DNA of 64,000 nucleotides from Weissella viridescens (GTDB lineage Bacteria; Bacillota; Bacilli; Lactobacillales; Lactobacillaceae): assembly GCF_003862435.1 (NCBI RefSeq), contig NZ_RHGY01000004.1:630-64629 (forward strand), given 5' to 3'. The translations under genes were made by a program, and so were the position numbers. The notes under the pieces were generated by a model, which saw only the letters and a program-made list of their open reading frames with translations, ran no database searches and was not told the origin of the DNA. Position 1 is the stretch's first letter, and every line of letters begins with the position of its first letter. This document shows, piece by piece, positions 57,091 through 64,000 of this stretch.

Positions 57091-57274
57091 GTGTTCCCTC
57101 TTTTCTTTTTTCAATTATCTCTTCTATTTTACATGAACCTTTCATAAAACCATAACGATTAACAAACCGATTTTTTCTTTTAACAGAATATTAAAATCTG
57201 ATGATTTCACTGGTTTTGTGTCATAGGCATGCTAAAATAAAACGATTCATCAAATCTTATTGAGGGAGTTTATT

Positions 57275-57697
57275 ATGAAAGCATTTATTAAAGAGTTCCG
57301 TGAATTCATCACGGATGGCAACATCGTCGACATGGCCATTGCCTTTATTATGGGAGGCGCCTTACAAGTTCTCCTAAAAGCATTGGTTGATGATATTTTC
57401 ATGCCCATTATTGGTATCTTTACCGGGGCCGTTTCCTTTGCCGATATTGTCTGGAAAATTGGGCCAGCCCAAATTAAAATTGGTAGTTTCATCTCAGCTG
57501 CAATTACTTTCCTCTTAACTGGTCTAATTATCTTTATTATGGTTAAAGCCATGAACAAGGCCCGTGCCTTAGCTGGTAAAACCAATGATGATCAAGAAGC
57601 CGATGAAGAAAGTGAACTGGATGTTTTGCAAGCAATTCGTGATGAACTAGCTGAACAAAACAAGGCTTTAGCCGCAACAAAAGCTGATCAATCATAA
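57275..57697 (+). CDS. mscL: Large-conductance mechanosensitive channel MscL
   Basis: A pressure-relief channel. The 140-residue protein begins MKAFIKEFREFI (GAGGGAG upstream), with TM1 containing DMAIAFIMGGALQVLLKALV and TM2 from about residue 67, then a C-terminal helix. An extended -10 (TGCTAAAAT) lies about 45 nt upstream. It ends in a terminator. Confidence 0.96.
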   Translation: MKAFIKEFREFITDGNIVDMAIAFIMGGALQVLLKALVDDIFMPIIGIFTGAVSFADIVWKIGPAQIKIGSFISAAITFLLTGLIIFIMVKAMNKARALAGKTNDDQEADEESELDVLQAIRDELAEQNKALAATKADQS

Positions 57698-57710
57698 CCA
57701 ATCCCCATTA

Positions 57711-57740
57711 GCGAATCCGAAATTCGGATTCGCTTTTTTA
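57711..57740 (+). terminator. Terminator of mscL
   Basis: GCGAATCCGAA and TTCGGATTCGC are a perfect stem followed by six T residues. Confidence 0.93.
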
Positions 57741-57768
57741 ACCTCCTCTCAACAAAAATTGTCAAGAA

Positions 57769-57797
57769 TTGCATTCCACGATTTTATTAGCTAAGAT
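57769..57797 (+). promoter_or_regulatory. Promoter of the deoxynucleoside kinase gene
   Basis: TTGCAT (57769-57774), a 17-nt spacer and TAAGAT (57792-57797), 57 nt upstream of the ATG. Confidence 0.6.
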
Positions 57798-57853
57798 AGT
57801 TAACGGCAAGTTAGTCGAACAACTAACCAAATCCTAAAGGAAGAAGGACAATC

Positions 57854-58498
57854 ATGGTGATTATCACAGCTGGAATGATTGGCGTTGGTAAAACAACATT
57901 AACAGATTTAATTGCAAAGCATATGGGAACGGAGGCCTTTTTTGAACCCGTTGGGGATAACCCTGTGCTCCCACTTTACTATGCAGATCCTAAACAATAC
58001 GGTTTCTTACTCCAAATTTATTTTTTAAATAAGCGCTTTGCAATGATAAAGCGTGCCTTAGCCGACGATAATAATGTTCTTGATCGTTCAATCTATGAAG
58101 ACGCGTTATTTACCCAAGAAAACCATCGGGAAGGTAATATTTCTGACGCTGAATTAGACGTCTACATGCAACTACTCGACAATATGATGGCAGAATTACA
58201 AACGATGCGTAAAAGCCGCCCTGATTTGATGGTATTTGCAAATGCTGATTTTGATACCATTCTGTATCGGATTAAAAAGCGTGGACGTGACTACGAACAA
58301 TTTGAAGATAACGCTGAATTACGTGACTATTACTACAAGATGTGGTCAGCCTACCAAGACTGGTATGAATCATATGATGCATCCCCTAAGATGATGGTTG
58401 ATTTACAAAAATATAATTTAGAAGATCCCGAAAATCAAGCAATTGTCTTAAAGCAAATTGATGATCGCCTTGCTGAATTAGATGCACAAAACCAATAA
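57854..58498 (+). CDS. Deoxynucleoside kinase (deoxyadenosine/deoxyguanosine kinase type)
   Basis: A 214-residue salvage kinase of the dNK family. P-loop GMIGVGKT at 7-14, the catalytic DRS at 77-79 and the Arg-rich lid (RIKKRGRDYEQFE) are visible. LAB usually carry paired dAK/dGK genes; only one is here. Its substrate cannot be told from sequence. It complements the deoxyribosyltransferase at 32686 in salvage. Confidence 0.93.
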   Translation: MVIITAGMIGVGKTTLTDLIAKHMGTEAFFEPVGDNPVLPLYYADPKQYGFLLQIYFLNKRFAMIKRALADDNNVLDRSIYEDALFTQENHREGNISDAELDVYMQLLDNMMAELQTMRKSRPDLMVFANADFDTILYRIKKRGRDYEQFEDNAELRDYYYKMWSAYQDWYESYDASPKMMVDLQKYNLEDPENQAIVLKQIDDRLAELDAQNQ

Positions 58499-58531
58499 AA
58501 AAAGTCTCTCAATTGAGAGACTTTTTTTATT
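58496..58531. terminator. Bidirectional terminator
   Basis: AAAAAAAGTCTCTCAA and TTGAGAGACTTTTTTT form a perfect palindromic stem, serving the kinase gene and the P60-like gene that converge here. Confidence 0.92.
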
Positions 58532-59577
58532 TAGTCAATTGATCCGACAAAACTAGGTGCCGTATCTGGATTAGCTTGGGTTCCCGTTACAACTTGATCT
58601 TGACCAATGTAAACACCCGCTTGATAAGAGGTTCCATGATCACCCCAAAAGACTACATCACCTTGCTTGGCCACATCATGCAATGGTGCCCCATTTAAAT
58701 CTTGAAGGTTGAAATAAGCTTCTTGTTGGGTCGTGTTATCGGGAATACTTTGCCCCGTGGCTTGTTGATAAGCTTCTGCCACCAGTTGACCTGAAGTTTG
58801 GACATTGCCAGCTGCTTGGGTTGCAACAGCGGCTTGTGCCATCGCAGCGCCGGTTGCTGTTGTAGGATTTACAACATTGGCCTGACTTTCCGTTACAGCT
58901 TGAGCCACATCACCAGTTTGATCAAGACTTGCTTGATTTGATTCTGGTGTTGCAACGCTATTTTGATCAACTTCTGGAGTGGCTACACTTGCCGATTCTG
59001 AAACGGCTGGTGCTTGTGAATCAGTCACACTTTGTGTTGGCATCGCTTGATCAGTCACATTAGATGTTGCCACATCACCTTCTGCATCATTAGTTGATGT
59101 TGCATCAGCTGCACTTACAGCAGTTTCAGAAGCGATTGATGTTTGTTCTGACACTGCTGGCGCAGTTGCGGCCATAGCTGAAACAGGTTCAGTTTGTGCT
59201 GTTTGTGCACTTACAGATTCCGTTAAGTCAGCGTGTGCATCGGCACTAGCCGCCTTAGCCGCCGCTTGAGCTTGTTGCTCAATTTCAGCGTCTGATGTTT
59301 GACTGTCTTTATCCTTACGGACCTCAGTCCGGCTGGCTTTCATTTGCTTTGAATCCGCAGCTTTAGCTTGCACTTGCGTTGGTTGCTTAACATCACCCAC
59401 TAAGGCTTGTAAGGCTTGATGCACAGGATCGCTTGCTACGGCTTGCTTTGCGGCTGGGCGTTCATTTTGTTCTAAGCGACTCATTGCGGCTTGAACTGAT
59501 GGTACTTGGGTTACACCAACCACACCAATTGCGCCAATTACACCACTCACAAGTAATTTATTTGTCTTTTGTCCCAT
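58531..59577 (-). CDS. Secreted protein with NlpC/P60-like domain lacking catalytic residues
   Basis: The 348 residues comprise a signal peptide (hydrophobic core about 9-25, PSVQA cleavage region), a long Ala/Ser/Thr/Val-rich low-complexity region (about 40-255) and a C-terminal NlpC/P60-like fold (about 258-348: LVAEAYQQATGQSIPDNTTQQ, GDVVFWGD, QAGVYIGQ). The active family has Cys in DCSGLV; here that reads QTSGQLV with Thr261. The catalytic His of SHVGIYIG is Gln319. The protein contains no cysteine at all. It is probably a wall-binding or structural relative rather than a hydrolase. Confidence 0.78.
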   Translation of the reverse strand: MGQKTNKLLVSGVIGAIGVVGVTQVPSVQAAMSRLEQNERPAAKQAVASDPVHQALQALVGDVKQPTQVQAKAADSKQMKASRTEVRKDKDSQTSDAEIEQQAQAAAKAASADAHADLTESVSAQTAQTEPVSAMAATAPAVSEQTSIASETAVSAADATSTNDAEGDVATSNVTDQAMPTQSVTDSQAPAVSESASVATPEVDQNSVATPESNQASLDQTGDVAQAVTESQANVVNPTTATGAAMAQAAVATQAAGNVQTSGQLVAEAYQQATGQSIPDNTTQQEAYFNLQDLNGAPLHDVAKQGDVVFWGDHGTSYQAGVYIGQDQVVTGTQANPDTAPSFVGSID

Positions 59578-59705
59578 TTGTCCTACCCCTTAATCTCATA
59601 ACTATCTGCCACTATCATACCGCATATTTGCGCTTATTTTGTAGTGAATTTTGGCTGTCATTTTCGCAAATTAAGTTATACTTAACAGAAAAAACAGTGT
59701 TTGCA

Positions 59706-59782
59706 AATTCATTTATTTGTAACAGGCTTATAAAAACGTACAGCAAAAAGAAAAACGACCAATTCATAATCTGTAACAGGCT
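59706..59782. repeat. Pair of near-identical direct repeats upstream of the P60-like gene
   Basis: AATTCAT followed by a short variable stretch and TGTAACAGGCT occurs at 59706-59728 and 59761-59782. The second copy lies in the loop of the glpK terminator. A third related element (TTTGTAACAAAAAC) is at about 59834. Confidence 0.6.
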
Positions 59783-59797
59783 ATGTTTGGTCGCTTA
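59750..59797 (-). terminator. Terminator of glpK with large loop
   Basis: GCGACCAA and TTGGTCGT pair on the minus strand across a 24-nt loop and run into UUUUUC. It lies about 60 nt after the glpK stop. Confidence 0.7.
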
Positions 59798-59854
59798 TCA
59801 TCCTAAAGACAGAGTTTAAACTAACTTTACGATATTTGTAACAAAAACTTAATA

Positions 59855-61372
59855 TTATGAGAAATCATCTTGCAGTGGAAAAGTTTGGGCCGCTGCAACT
59901 GCTTTTTGCCAACGGTGATAGGTTTTCGCCATTTCTTCGCGTTTTGTCGCATCCGGCCTTTTAATATCAACTGCACTCAGTACTGGTAAGTCGGCCAAAT
60001 CTCGCCAAAAACCAACACCCAGCCCAGCTAAAAAGGCAGCGCCAAGGGCTGTAGTTTCTAATTGTTCTGGTCGTTGTACTGGGAGTTGGAGTAAGTCGGC
60101 TTGGAATTGCTGCAAGTAATCATTGACCGCAGCGCCACCATCCGTCACTAAATGATCCATTTTTAAGTCCGTATCATTTTCCATGGCCAAAATCACATCA
60201 TTGGTTTGGTAAGCCAATGATTCGACCGTGGCGCGAACAATGTCTGCTTTTGTCGTTGAACGCATAATACCAAACATGGCCCCTCGGGTTTGTTGATCCC
60301 AATATGGGGCTCCTAATCCGGTAAAGGCTGGCACCACATAAATAAAGCCTGGGTGTTGAACCCGTGATAATTGTGCAAGATCTGAGGTTTCACGAGCACT
60401 TTTAATTAATTCAAGACCATCACGTAACCATTGGATTGCTGCACCTGCAATAAAGACAGATCCTTCAAGCGCATAGGTCACCTCACCATTTAAACTATAC
60501 GCAATCGTTGAAAGCAATCCATTATTAGAAGTTGCAATCTTATCACCCGTATTCATTACGATAAATGAACCCGTCCCATACGTATTTTTAACATCTCCTA
60601 CCTCAAAGGCCCGATGCCCAATCAAGGCTGCCTGTTGGTCACCGGCAATCCCAGAAATCGGTACTTGTAGTCCAAAGAAGACATAATTAGCTGTATGACC
60701 ATATACATGCGCTGAATCTTCAACGCGCGGCAAAATGGCTTTTGGAATATTGAATGCCGCTAATAGTTCTTCATCCCAACTTAAGGTATGAATATTGAAT
60801 AACATTGTTCGCGAAGCATTCGTATAATCTGTCGCGTGAACCGCACCATTGGTTAGTTTGTACAACAACCACGTATCAATTGTTCCAAACAAAATATCAC
60901 CACGTTCGGCTTTTTCACGCGCGCCAGGAACATGATCCAACAACCACATAATTTTTGTCGCTGAAAAATAAGCATCGATCCATAACCCAGTTTTGTCATA
61001 AATCCATTGGCTATAGTCTTGTGCCTTTAATTGTTCCGCAATCTCATCACTTTGCTTAGATTGCCAGACAACGGCTGGCGCAATTGGCTCACCTGTCAAA
61101 CGATCCCACATGACCGTTGTCTCACGTTGATTTGTGATACCAATTCCAGCAACTTTATATGGCTCAATGTTGGCTTCTAGCACAACTGCATTTAACAGCT
61201 GTTTGGTATCATCCCAAATCACGTTCGCATCGTGCTCTACCCAACCGGGTTCACGGAAAATTTGGGGTAATTCGCGTTGGACCTTAGCGACTGCTTGGCC
61301 GGACTGATCAAAAAGAATCGCACGAGTACTCGTCGTTCCTTGATCAATTGATAAAATATATTGTTCTGACAT
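59855..61372 (-). CDS. glpK: Glycerol kinase
   Basis: Phosphorylates glycerol to glycerol 3-phosphate. The 505 residues contain the FGGY motifs (DQGTTSTRAILFD, GITNQRETTVMWD, GIAGDQQAAL, TDGGAAVNDYLQQ). In enterococcal GlpK His232 of the YHFYG loop is phosphorylated by PTS HPr for activation; here the aligned segment reads ANYVFFG with Val231, so that control is absent. No glpF or glpO neighbours it. GAGGAG precedes the ATG. Confidence 0.96.
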   Translation of the reverse strand: MSEQYILSIDQGTTSTRAILFDQSGQAVAKVQRELPQIFREPGWVEHDANVIWDDTKQLLNAVVLEANIEPYKVAGIGITNQRETTVMWDRLTGEPIAPAVVWQSKQSDEIAEQLKAQDYSQWIYDKTGLWIDAYFSATKIMWLLDHVPGAREKAERGDILFGTIDTWLLYKLTNGAVHATDYTNASRTMLFNIHTLSWDEELLAAFNIPKAILPRVEDSAHVYGHTANYVFFGLQVPISGIAGDQQAALIGHRAFEVGDVKNTYGTGSFIVMNTGDKIATSNNGLLSTIAYSLNGEVTYALEGSVFIAGAAIQWLRDGLELIKSARETSDLAQLSRVQHPGFIYVVPAFTGLGAPYWDQQTRGAMFGIMRSTTKADIVRATVESLAYQTNDVILAMENDTDLKMDHLVTDGGAAVNDYLQQFQADLLQLPVQRPEQLETTALGAAFLAGLGVGFWRDLADLPVLSAVDIKRPDATKREEMAKTYHRWQKAVAAAQTFPLQDDFS

Positions 61373-61439
61373 ACGTGAAGCTCCTCAGTCATGACGATAA
61401 AAAAAGATGGCTCTCACACCACCTTTTACTACAGTAAAT

Positions 61440-61625
61440 TTACTTTTCTGAACGAAGGGTTCCGCCATCCATGAAACGGTCGGCACGCATTTCGTCAACA
61501 ATCACTTTAATGGCAGCCCGGGGTGCCCCAGTGTTCTTTTCAACAGCATCAGTAATATCAGACATCATTGCCTTCAATTGTTCTGGTGTACGCCCTTCAA
61601 CAAGTTCTACGTGTACAAATGGCAT
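61440..61625 (-). CDS. 4-oxalocrotonate tautomerase family enzyme
   Basis: A 61-residue tautomerase subunit with the catalytic Pro1 after Met removal ([19 protein letters not shown]). Such small tautomerases form hexamers; the physiological substrate is unknown. GAGGAA precedes the ATG. It lies between rplS and glpK with no clear operon partner. Confidence 0.9.
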   Translation of the reverse strand: MPFVHVELVEGRTPEQLKAMMSDITDAVEKNTGAPRAAIKVIVDEMRADRFMDGGTLRSEK

Positions 61626-61715
61626 GATTATTCCTCATTCTTTCTAATTGGGTTCTTGCATTAAATTTATCACTTGTTTGTTAGAATTTCAAGTTTGACC
61701 ACTGTATTTTAAATA

Positions 61716-61755
61716 AAAAAAAGAGACTAGCCATTGCTGGTTAGTCTCTTTTAAT
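61716..61755 (-). terminator. Terminator of rplS
   Basis: AAAAGAGACTAACCAGC and GGCTAGTCTCTTTTTTTT pair on the minus strand around a short loop. Confidence 0.92.
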
Positions 61756-61773
61756 TGGCGATTGCCAAGATAA

Positions 61774-62127
61774 TTAACGACGTGCTTCAGGAATACGAGC
61801 AGCCTTACCTTGCAATGCACGCAAGTAGTACAACTTGGCACGACGAACGCGACCATGACGGACTACTTCAATCTTATCAACACGTGGTGAGTGCAATGGG
61901 AATGTACGTTCCACACCAACACCACTTGAGATCTTACGAACAGTATAAGTTGCTTGGATACCAGCGCCACGACGCTTGATAACAACACCTTCAAACAATT
62001 GAACACGTTCACGTGAACCTTCGACGATTCGTGCGTAAACACGAACAGTATCACCAGCACGGAATTCAGGAATGTCCGTACGTAGTTGATCAGCAGTAAG
62101 CTTTTCTAGCAATGCATTTTGACGCAT
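61774..62127 (-). CDS. rplS: 50S ribosomal protein L19
   Basis: The 117-residue protein begins [20 protein letters not shown] and shows [23 protein letters not shown] and the C-terminal [15 protein letters not shown] precedes the ATG at 62127. It is the last of the rpsP-rimM-trmD-rplS cluster but has its own promoter. Confidence 0.97.
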   Translation of the reverse strand: MRQNALLEKLTADQLRTDIPEFRAGDTVRVYARIVEGSRERVQLFEGVVIKRRGAGIQATYTVRKISSGVGVERTFPLHSPRVDKIEVVRHGRVRRAKLYYLRALQGKAARIPEARR

Positions 62128-62188
62128 AATTAATCTCCTCATCAACAATCATTCACCATTCGGCCAGCGGATTATCGGGTTTTATTTT

Positions 62189-62238
62189 TTGGTGAAAACA
62201 CCAATAAGTAATATAGCATACTCTATCTCAATTGACAA
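62189..62238 (-). promoter_or_regulatory. rplS promoter and leader hairpin
   Basis: TTGTCA (62233-62238), a 17-nt spacer and TATATT (62210-62215) on the minus strand, followed by a small hairpin TTGGTG-TTTT-CACCAA (62189-62204). The hairpin could be part of an L19-type leader element; this was not shown by alignment. Confidence 0.6.
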
Positions 62239-62247
62239 GGTTGCCCG

Positions 62248-62994
62248 CTACTTTTCTACCCGCTCAGCTTCTTCTTGTTTCACTTCACGTAATAGGCGTT
62301 TTGTTTCGGGCGTAAACTGGTAATGCTCCAAAAGGTCTGGGCGGCGTAAATAGGTCCGGCGTAAGGCTTCCTTTTGTTTCCATTCGGCGATTTTAGCGTG
62401 ATTGCCTGATGTCAACACAGCGGGCACCTGCATGCCACGAAAATCAGCGGGGCGCGTATACTGTGGATATTCAAGGAGTCCTGTTGAGAAGGAATCATCC
62501 ACAGCTGACATATCATCGCCAAGCGCATCTTCGAGTAAACGAACTGTTGCATCAATGACGGTCATAGCCCCCAGTTCACCACCAGTCAACACAAAGTCAC
62601 CAATTGAGATTTCGTCGGTAACCAATTCACGAATCCGTTCATCATATCCTTCATAATGTCCAGCAATAAACGTTAAGTGATCTTCCTTCGCAAGTTCTTC
62701 GGCTTTAGCTTGCGTGAACGTTTCGCCAGCTGGATCCATGAGAATCACGCGCCCACGATTACCAGCTTGGGCTTCAACGGCATCCATTGCATCAAAAATG
62801 GGTTGTGGCATTAATAGCATACCTTGCCCACCACCATAGATCTCATCATCAACTTTATTATGTTTGTTGGTTGTATAATCGCGAAAATCAACAACGTTAA
62901 AGTCAACGAGTCCTTTATCAATCGTCTTACCAATAATTGATTCGCGCATTGGTGCAAACATATTTGGGAATAAACTCAATACATCAATTCGCAT
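62248..62994 (-). CDS. trmD: tRNA (guanine37-N1)-methyltransferase
   Basis: Methylates G37 to prevent frameshifting. The 248-residue knotted SPOUT enzyme begins [13 protein letters not shown], with [13 protein letters not shown] and [22 protein letters not shown] visible (quoted in part). GAGGAAA lies 9 nt upstream. One base separates it from rimM. Confidence 0.97.
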   Translation of the reverse strand: MRIDVLSLFPNMFAPMRESIIGKTIDKGLVDFNVVDFRDYTTNKHNKVDDEIYGGGQGMLLMPQPIFDAMDAVEAQAGNRGRVILMDPAGETFTQAKAEELAKEDHLTFIAGHYEGYDERIRELVTDEISIGDFVLTGGELGAMTVIDATVRLLEDALGDDMSAVDDSFSTGLLEYPQYTRPADFRGMQVPAVLTSGNHAKIAEWKQKEALRRTYLRRPDLLEHYQFTPETKRLLREVKQEEAERVEK

Positions 62995-62995
62995 C

Positions 62996-63502
62996 TTAAA
63001 TTTCCTCAAGTTGGTTCACGAAGACTTGTCCAGCATCCAAATCAACATCCAACACAACTTGTTTGATGTTTGGTAAGAGCAAATCCTCAGCACCCTTCTT
63101 TTTTACGACCCAGACATCGTTGGCAGGGAGTTCCATAATCTCACTCACCTTACCCAATGATGTTTGCGTAGCTTGATCAATCACTTCAAGCCCGACAATA
63201 TCGTGATAGTAGTATTCATCATCTGATTCTAATTCAGCGACTTCTGTTTCATCAACAAATAAATCGTGCCCTTTAAATTGTTCCACCAAATTAATATCTT
63301 GCATGTCTTCAAATGACAACAAAATAAATTGCTTGTGGGGACGCACTGTTTTAACGGTAACCGTGGTTGGTGTCTTGCCATCAATGACAAGTTGTTCGCC
63401 AACTTGGAAGCGTTCCTCAGGGAAATCGGTAATTGGAATCACCCGGACTTCACCTCGAATACCATGAGTATTCACAATTTTTCCAACCTTAAATAAGCTC
63501 AT
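62996..63502 (-). CDS. rimM: Ribosome maturation factor RimM
   Basis: Assists 30S head assembly. The 168 residues show the N-terminal barrel ([20 protein letters not shown]) and PRC-barrel C-terminus ([20 protein letters not shown]). GAGGTT precedes the ATG. It follows rpsP after a terminator. Confidence 0.96.
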   Translation of the reverse strand: MSLFKVGKIVNTHGIRGEVRVIPITDFPEERFQVGEQLVIDGKTPTTVTVKTVRPHKQFILLSFEDMQDINLVEQFKGHDLFVDETEVAELESDDEYYYHDIVGLEVIDQATQTSLGKVSEIMELPANDVWVVKKKGAEDLLLPNIKQVVLDVDLDAGQVFVNQLEEI

Positions 63503-63566
63503 ATCAACCTCTTTTCAACTGTTCTATCGTGTTCTAAGTATACCATGCTTTATTTTCTAAAAGAAA

Positions 63567-63602
63567 ACAAAAAAGGAGCGACCACAAAGGGTCACTCCTT
63601 TA
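63567..63602 (-). terminator. Terminator after rpsP
   Basis: AAAGGAGTGACC and GGTCGCTCCTTT pair on the minus strand and end in six U residues. It probably attenuates expression of rimM-trmD relative to S16. Confidence 0.88.
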
Positions 63603-63613
63603 TCACAAACTAA

Positions 63614-63886
63614 TTACTTTGAGTACTTAGCTTCGTGATACTTTTGCATGATGCCAGCATCTGACAACATGTTCTTAACAGTATCTGAAGGTTGAGCACC
63701 CTTGTTCAACCATTCCATGATAGTCTCTTCTTCCAAGTGAACAGCATCTTCTTCAACCAATGGGTTGTAAGTTCCAACTGTTTCAATAAAGCGACCATCA
63801 CGTGGTGCACGTGAGTCAGCAACAACGATACGATAGAATGGGCGCTTCTTTGATCCCATACGCTTCATGCGAATTTTAGTAGCCAT
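63614..63886 (-). CDS. rpsP: 30S ribosomal protein S16
   Basis: 90 residues, beginning [20 protein letters not shown], with the [13 protein letters not shown] motif. GGAGGAC lies about 10 nt before the ATG. It opens the rpsP-rimM-trmD-rplS cluster. Confidence 0.98.
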   Translation of the reverse strand: MATKIRMKRMGSKKRPFYRIVVADSRAPRDGRFIETVGTYNPLVEEDAVHLEEETIMEWLNKGAQPSDTVKNMLSDAGIMQKYHEAKYSK

Positions 63887-63921
63887 GTATAATGTCCTCC
63901 AGTAATTTTTCTACAGGTAAT

Positions 63922-63950
63922 AATATAACAGTTCTCAAGTATCCTGTAAA
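63922..63950 (-). promoter_or_regulatory. rpsP promoter
   Basis: TTTACA (63945-63950), a 17-nt spacer and TATATT (63922-63927) on the minus strand, 36 nt upstream of the rpsP ATG. Confidence 0.7.
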
Positions 63951-64000
63951 GTGTTTTTCCTTTACAGTTTTAAATTTGTCGTTTTTACTTACTACGCTTC

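Noticed and set aside
57250-57585. 111-codon frame opposite mscL
   Set aside because: Complementary to the mscL membrane segments; hydrophobic antisense content is expected and no start signal is present.
59578-59854. WalR (TGTWAH-5 nt-TGTWAH) boxes upstream of the P60-like gene
   Set aside because: Several TGTTAC half-sites occur, but the second half-site at the correct 5-nt spacing is always imperfect.

Overview
The window is about 64 kb of a lactic acid bacterium chromosome. Base composition is low to moderate GC (roughly 40 percent by eye). The content is typical of Lactobacillales: T-box and purine riboswitches, FabT/FabK fatty-acid synthesis, mevalonate-pathway MvaS, CcpA next to PepQ, and MecA with CoiA and PepF. 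Protein flavour, an IMP dehydrogenase without CBS domains and a glycerol kinase lacking the PTS-phosphorylated histidine suggest a heterofermentative member of the Lactobacillaceae, most likely Weissella or a relative. The genus is an inference and was not confirmed by any search. Almost every gene lies on the minus strand. The plus-strand exceptions are an MFS transporter, a 43-codon small protein, the tRNA cluster, pepQ, mscL and a deoxynucleoside kinase. No prophage, insertion sequence, CRISPR array or obvious genomic island is visible; this is mostly core genome.

Layout from left to right. 1-10 kb: queA (cut by the window edge), ruvB and ruvA; guaB behind a guanine riboswitch; a multidrug-type MFS pump; DUF1361 and YigZ/IMPACT proteins; obgE; uvrC. 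10-20 kb: a small ORF, an ABC-2 export pair, ftsK, trmL, an AI-2E-type permease, a YkgB-type lactonase and a TerC protein. 19.5-27 kb: glyQS behind a T-box, then the classical recO-era-dgkA-ybeY-phoH-yqeY-rpsU neighbourhood. 27-36 kb: a YitT protein, hisS-aspS behind a T-box, an N-acetylmuramoyl-L-alanine amidase, a nucleoside deoxyribosyltransferase, mvaS and coaBC. 36-40.5 kb: an Mga-like regulator, five tandem tRNA-Glu genes, one tRNA-Ser, and divergent ccpA/pepQ with two cre sites. 40.5-50.7 kb: one 13-gene fatty-acid operon (fabZ1-fabT-fabH-acpP-fabK-fabD-fabG-fabF-accB-fabZ2-accC-accD-accA) with a promoter overlapped by FabT-like operators. 50.7-57 kb: two small envelope proteins, pepF, coiA, mecA, an ABM-domain protein, a CPBP protease and a small membrane protein. 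57-64 kb: mscL, a deoxynucleoside kinase, a secreted NlpC/P60-like protein without catalytic residues, glpK, a tautomerase, then rplS, trmD, rimM and rpsP.

How the parts connect. Translation supply (glyQS, hisS-aspS, tRNA-Glu array, ribosomal proteins, TrmD/RimM) is controlled by T-boxes and strong promoters. Guanine nucleotide synthesis is controlled by a transcription-terminating riboswitch with mutually exclusive terminator and antiterminator helices. Membrane lipid synthesis is one FabT-controlled operon. CcpA probably controls itself and pepQ. The observations most worth a second look are: the complete guaB riboswitch; the hisS-aspS T-box with overlapping Asp and His codons; the alternating A-B-A-B-A tRNA-Glu array; the cysteine-free P60 protein; the GlpK lacking the HPr phosphorylation site; and a short gene remnant near 35.7 kb. 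None of these amounts to a demonstrated new system.
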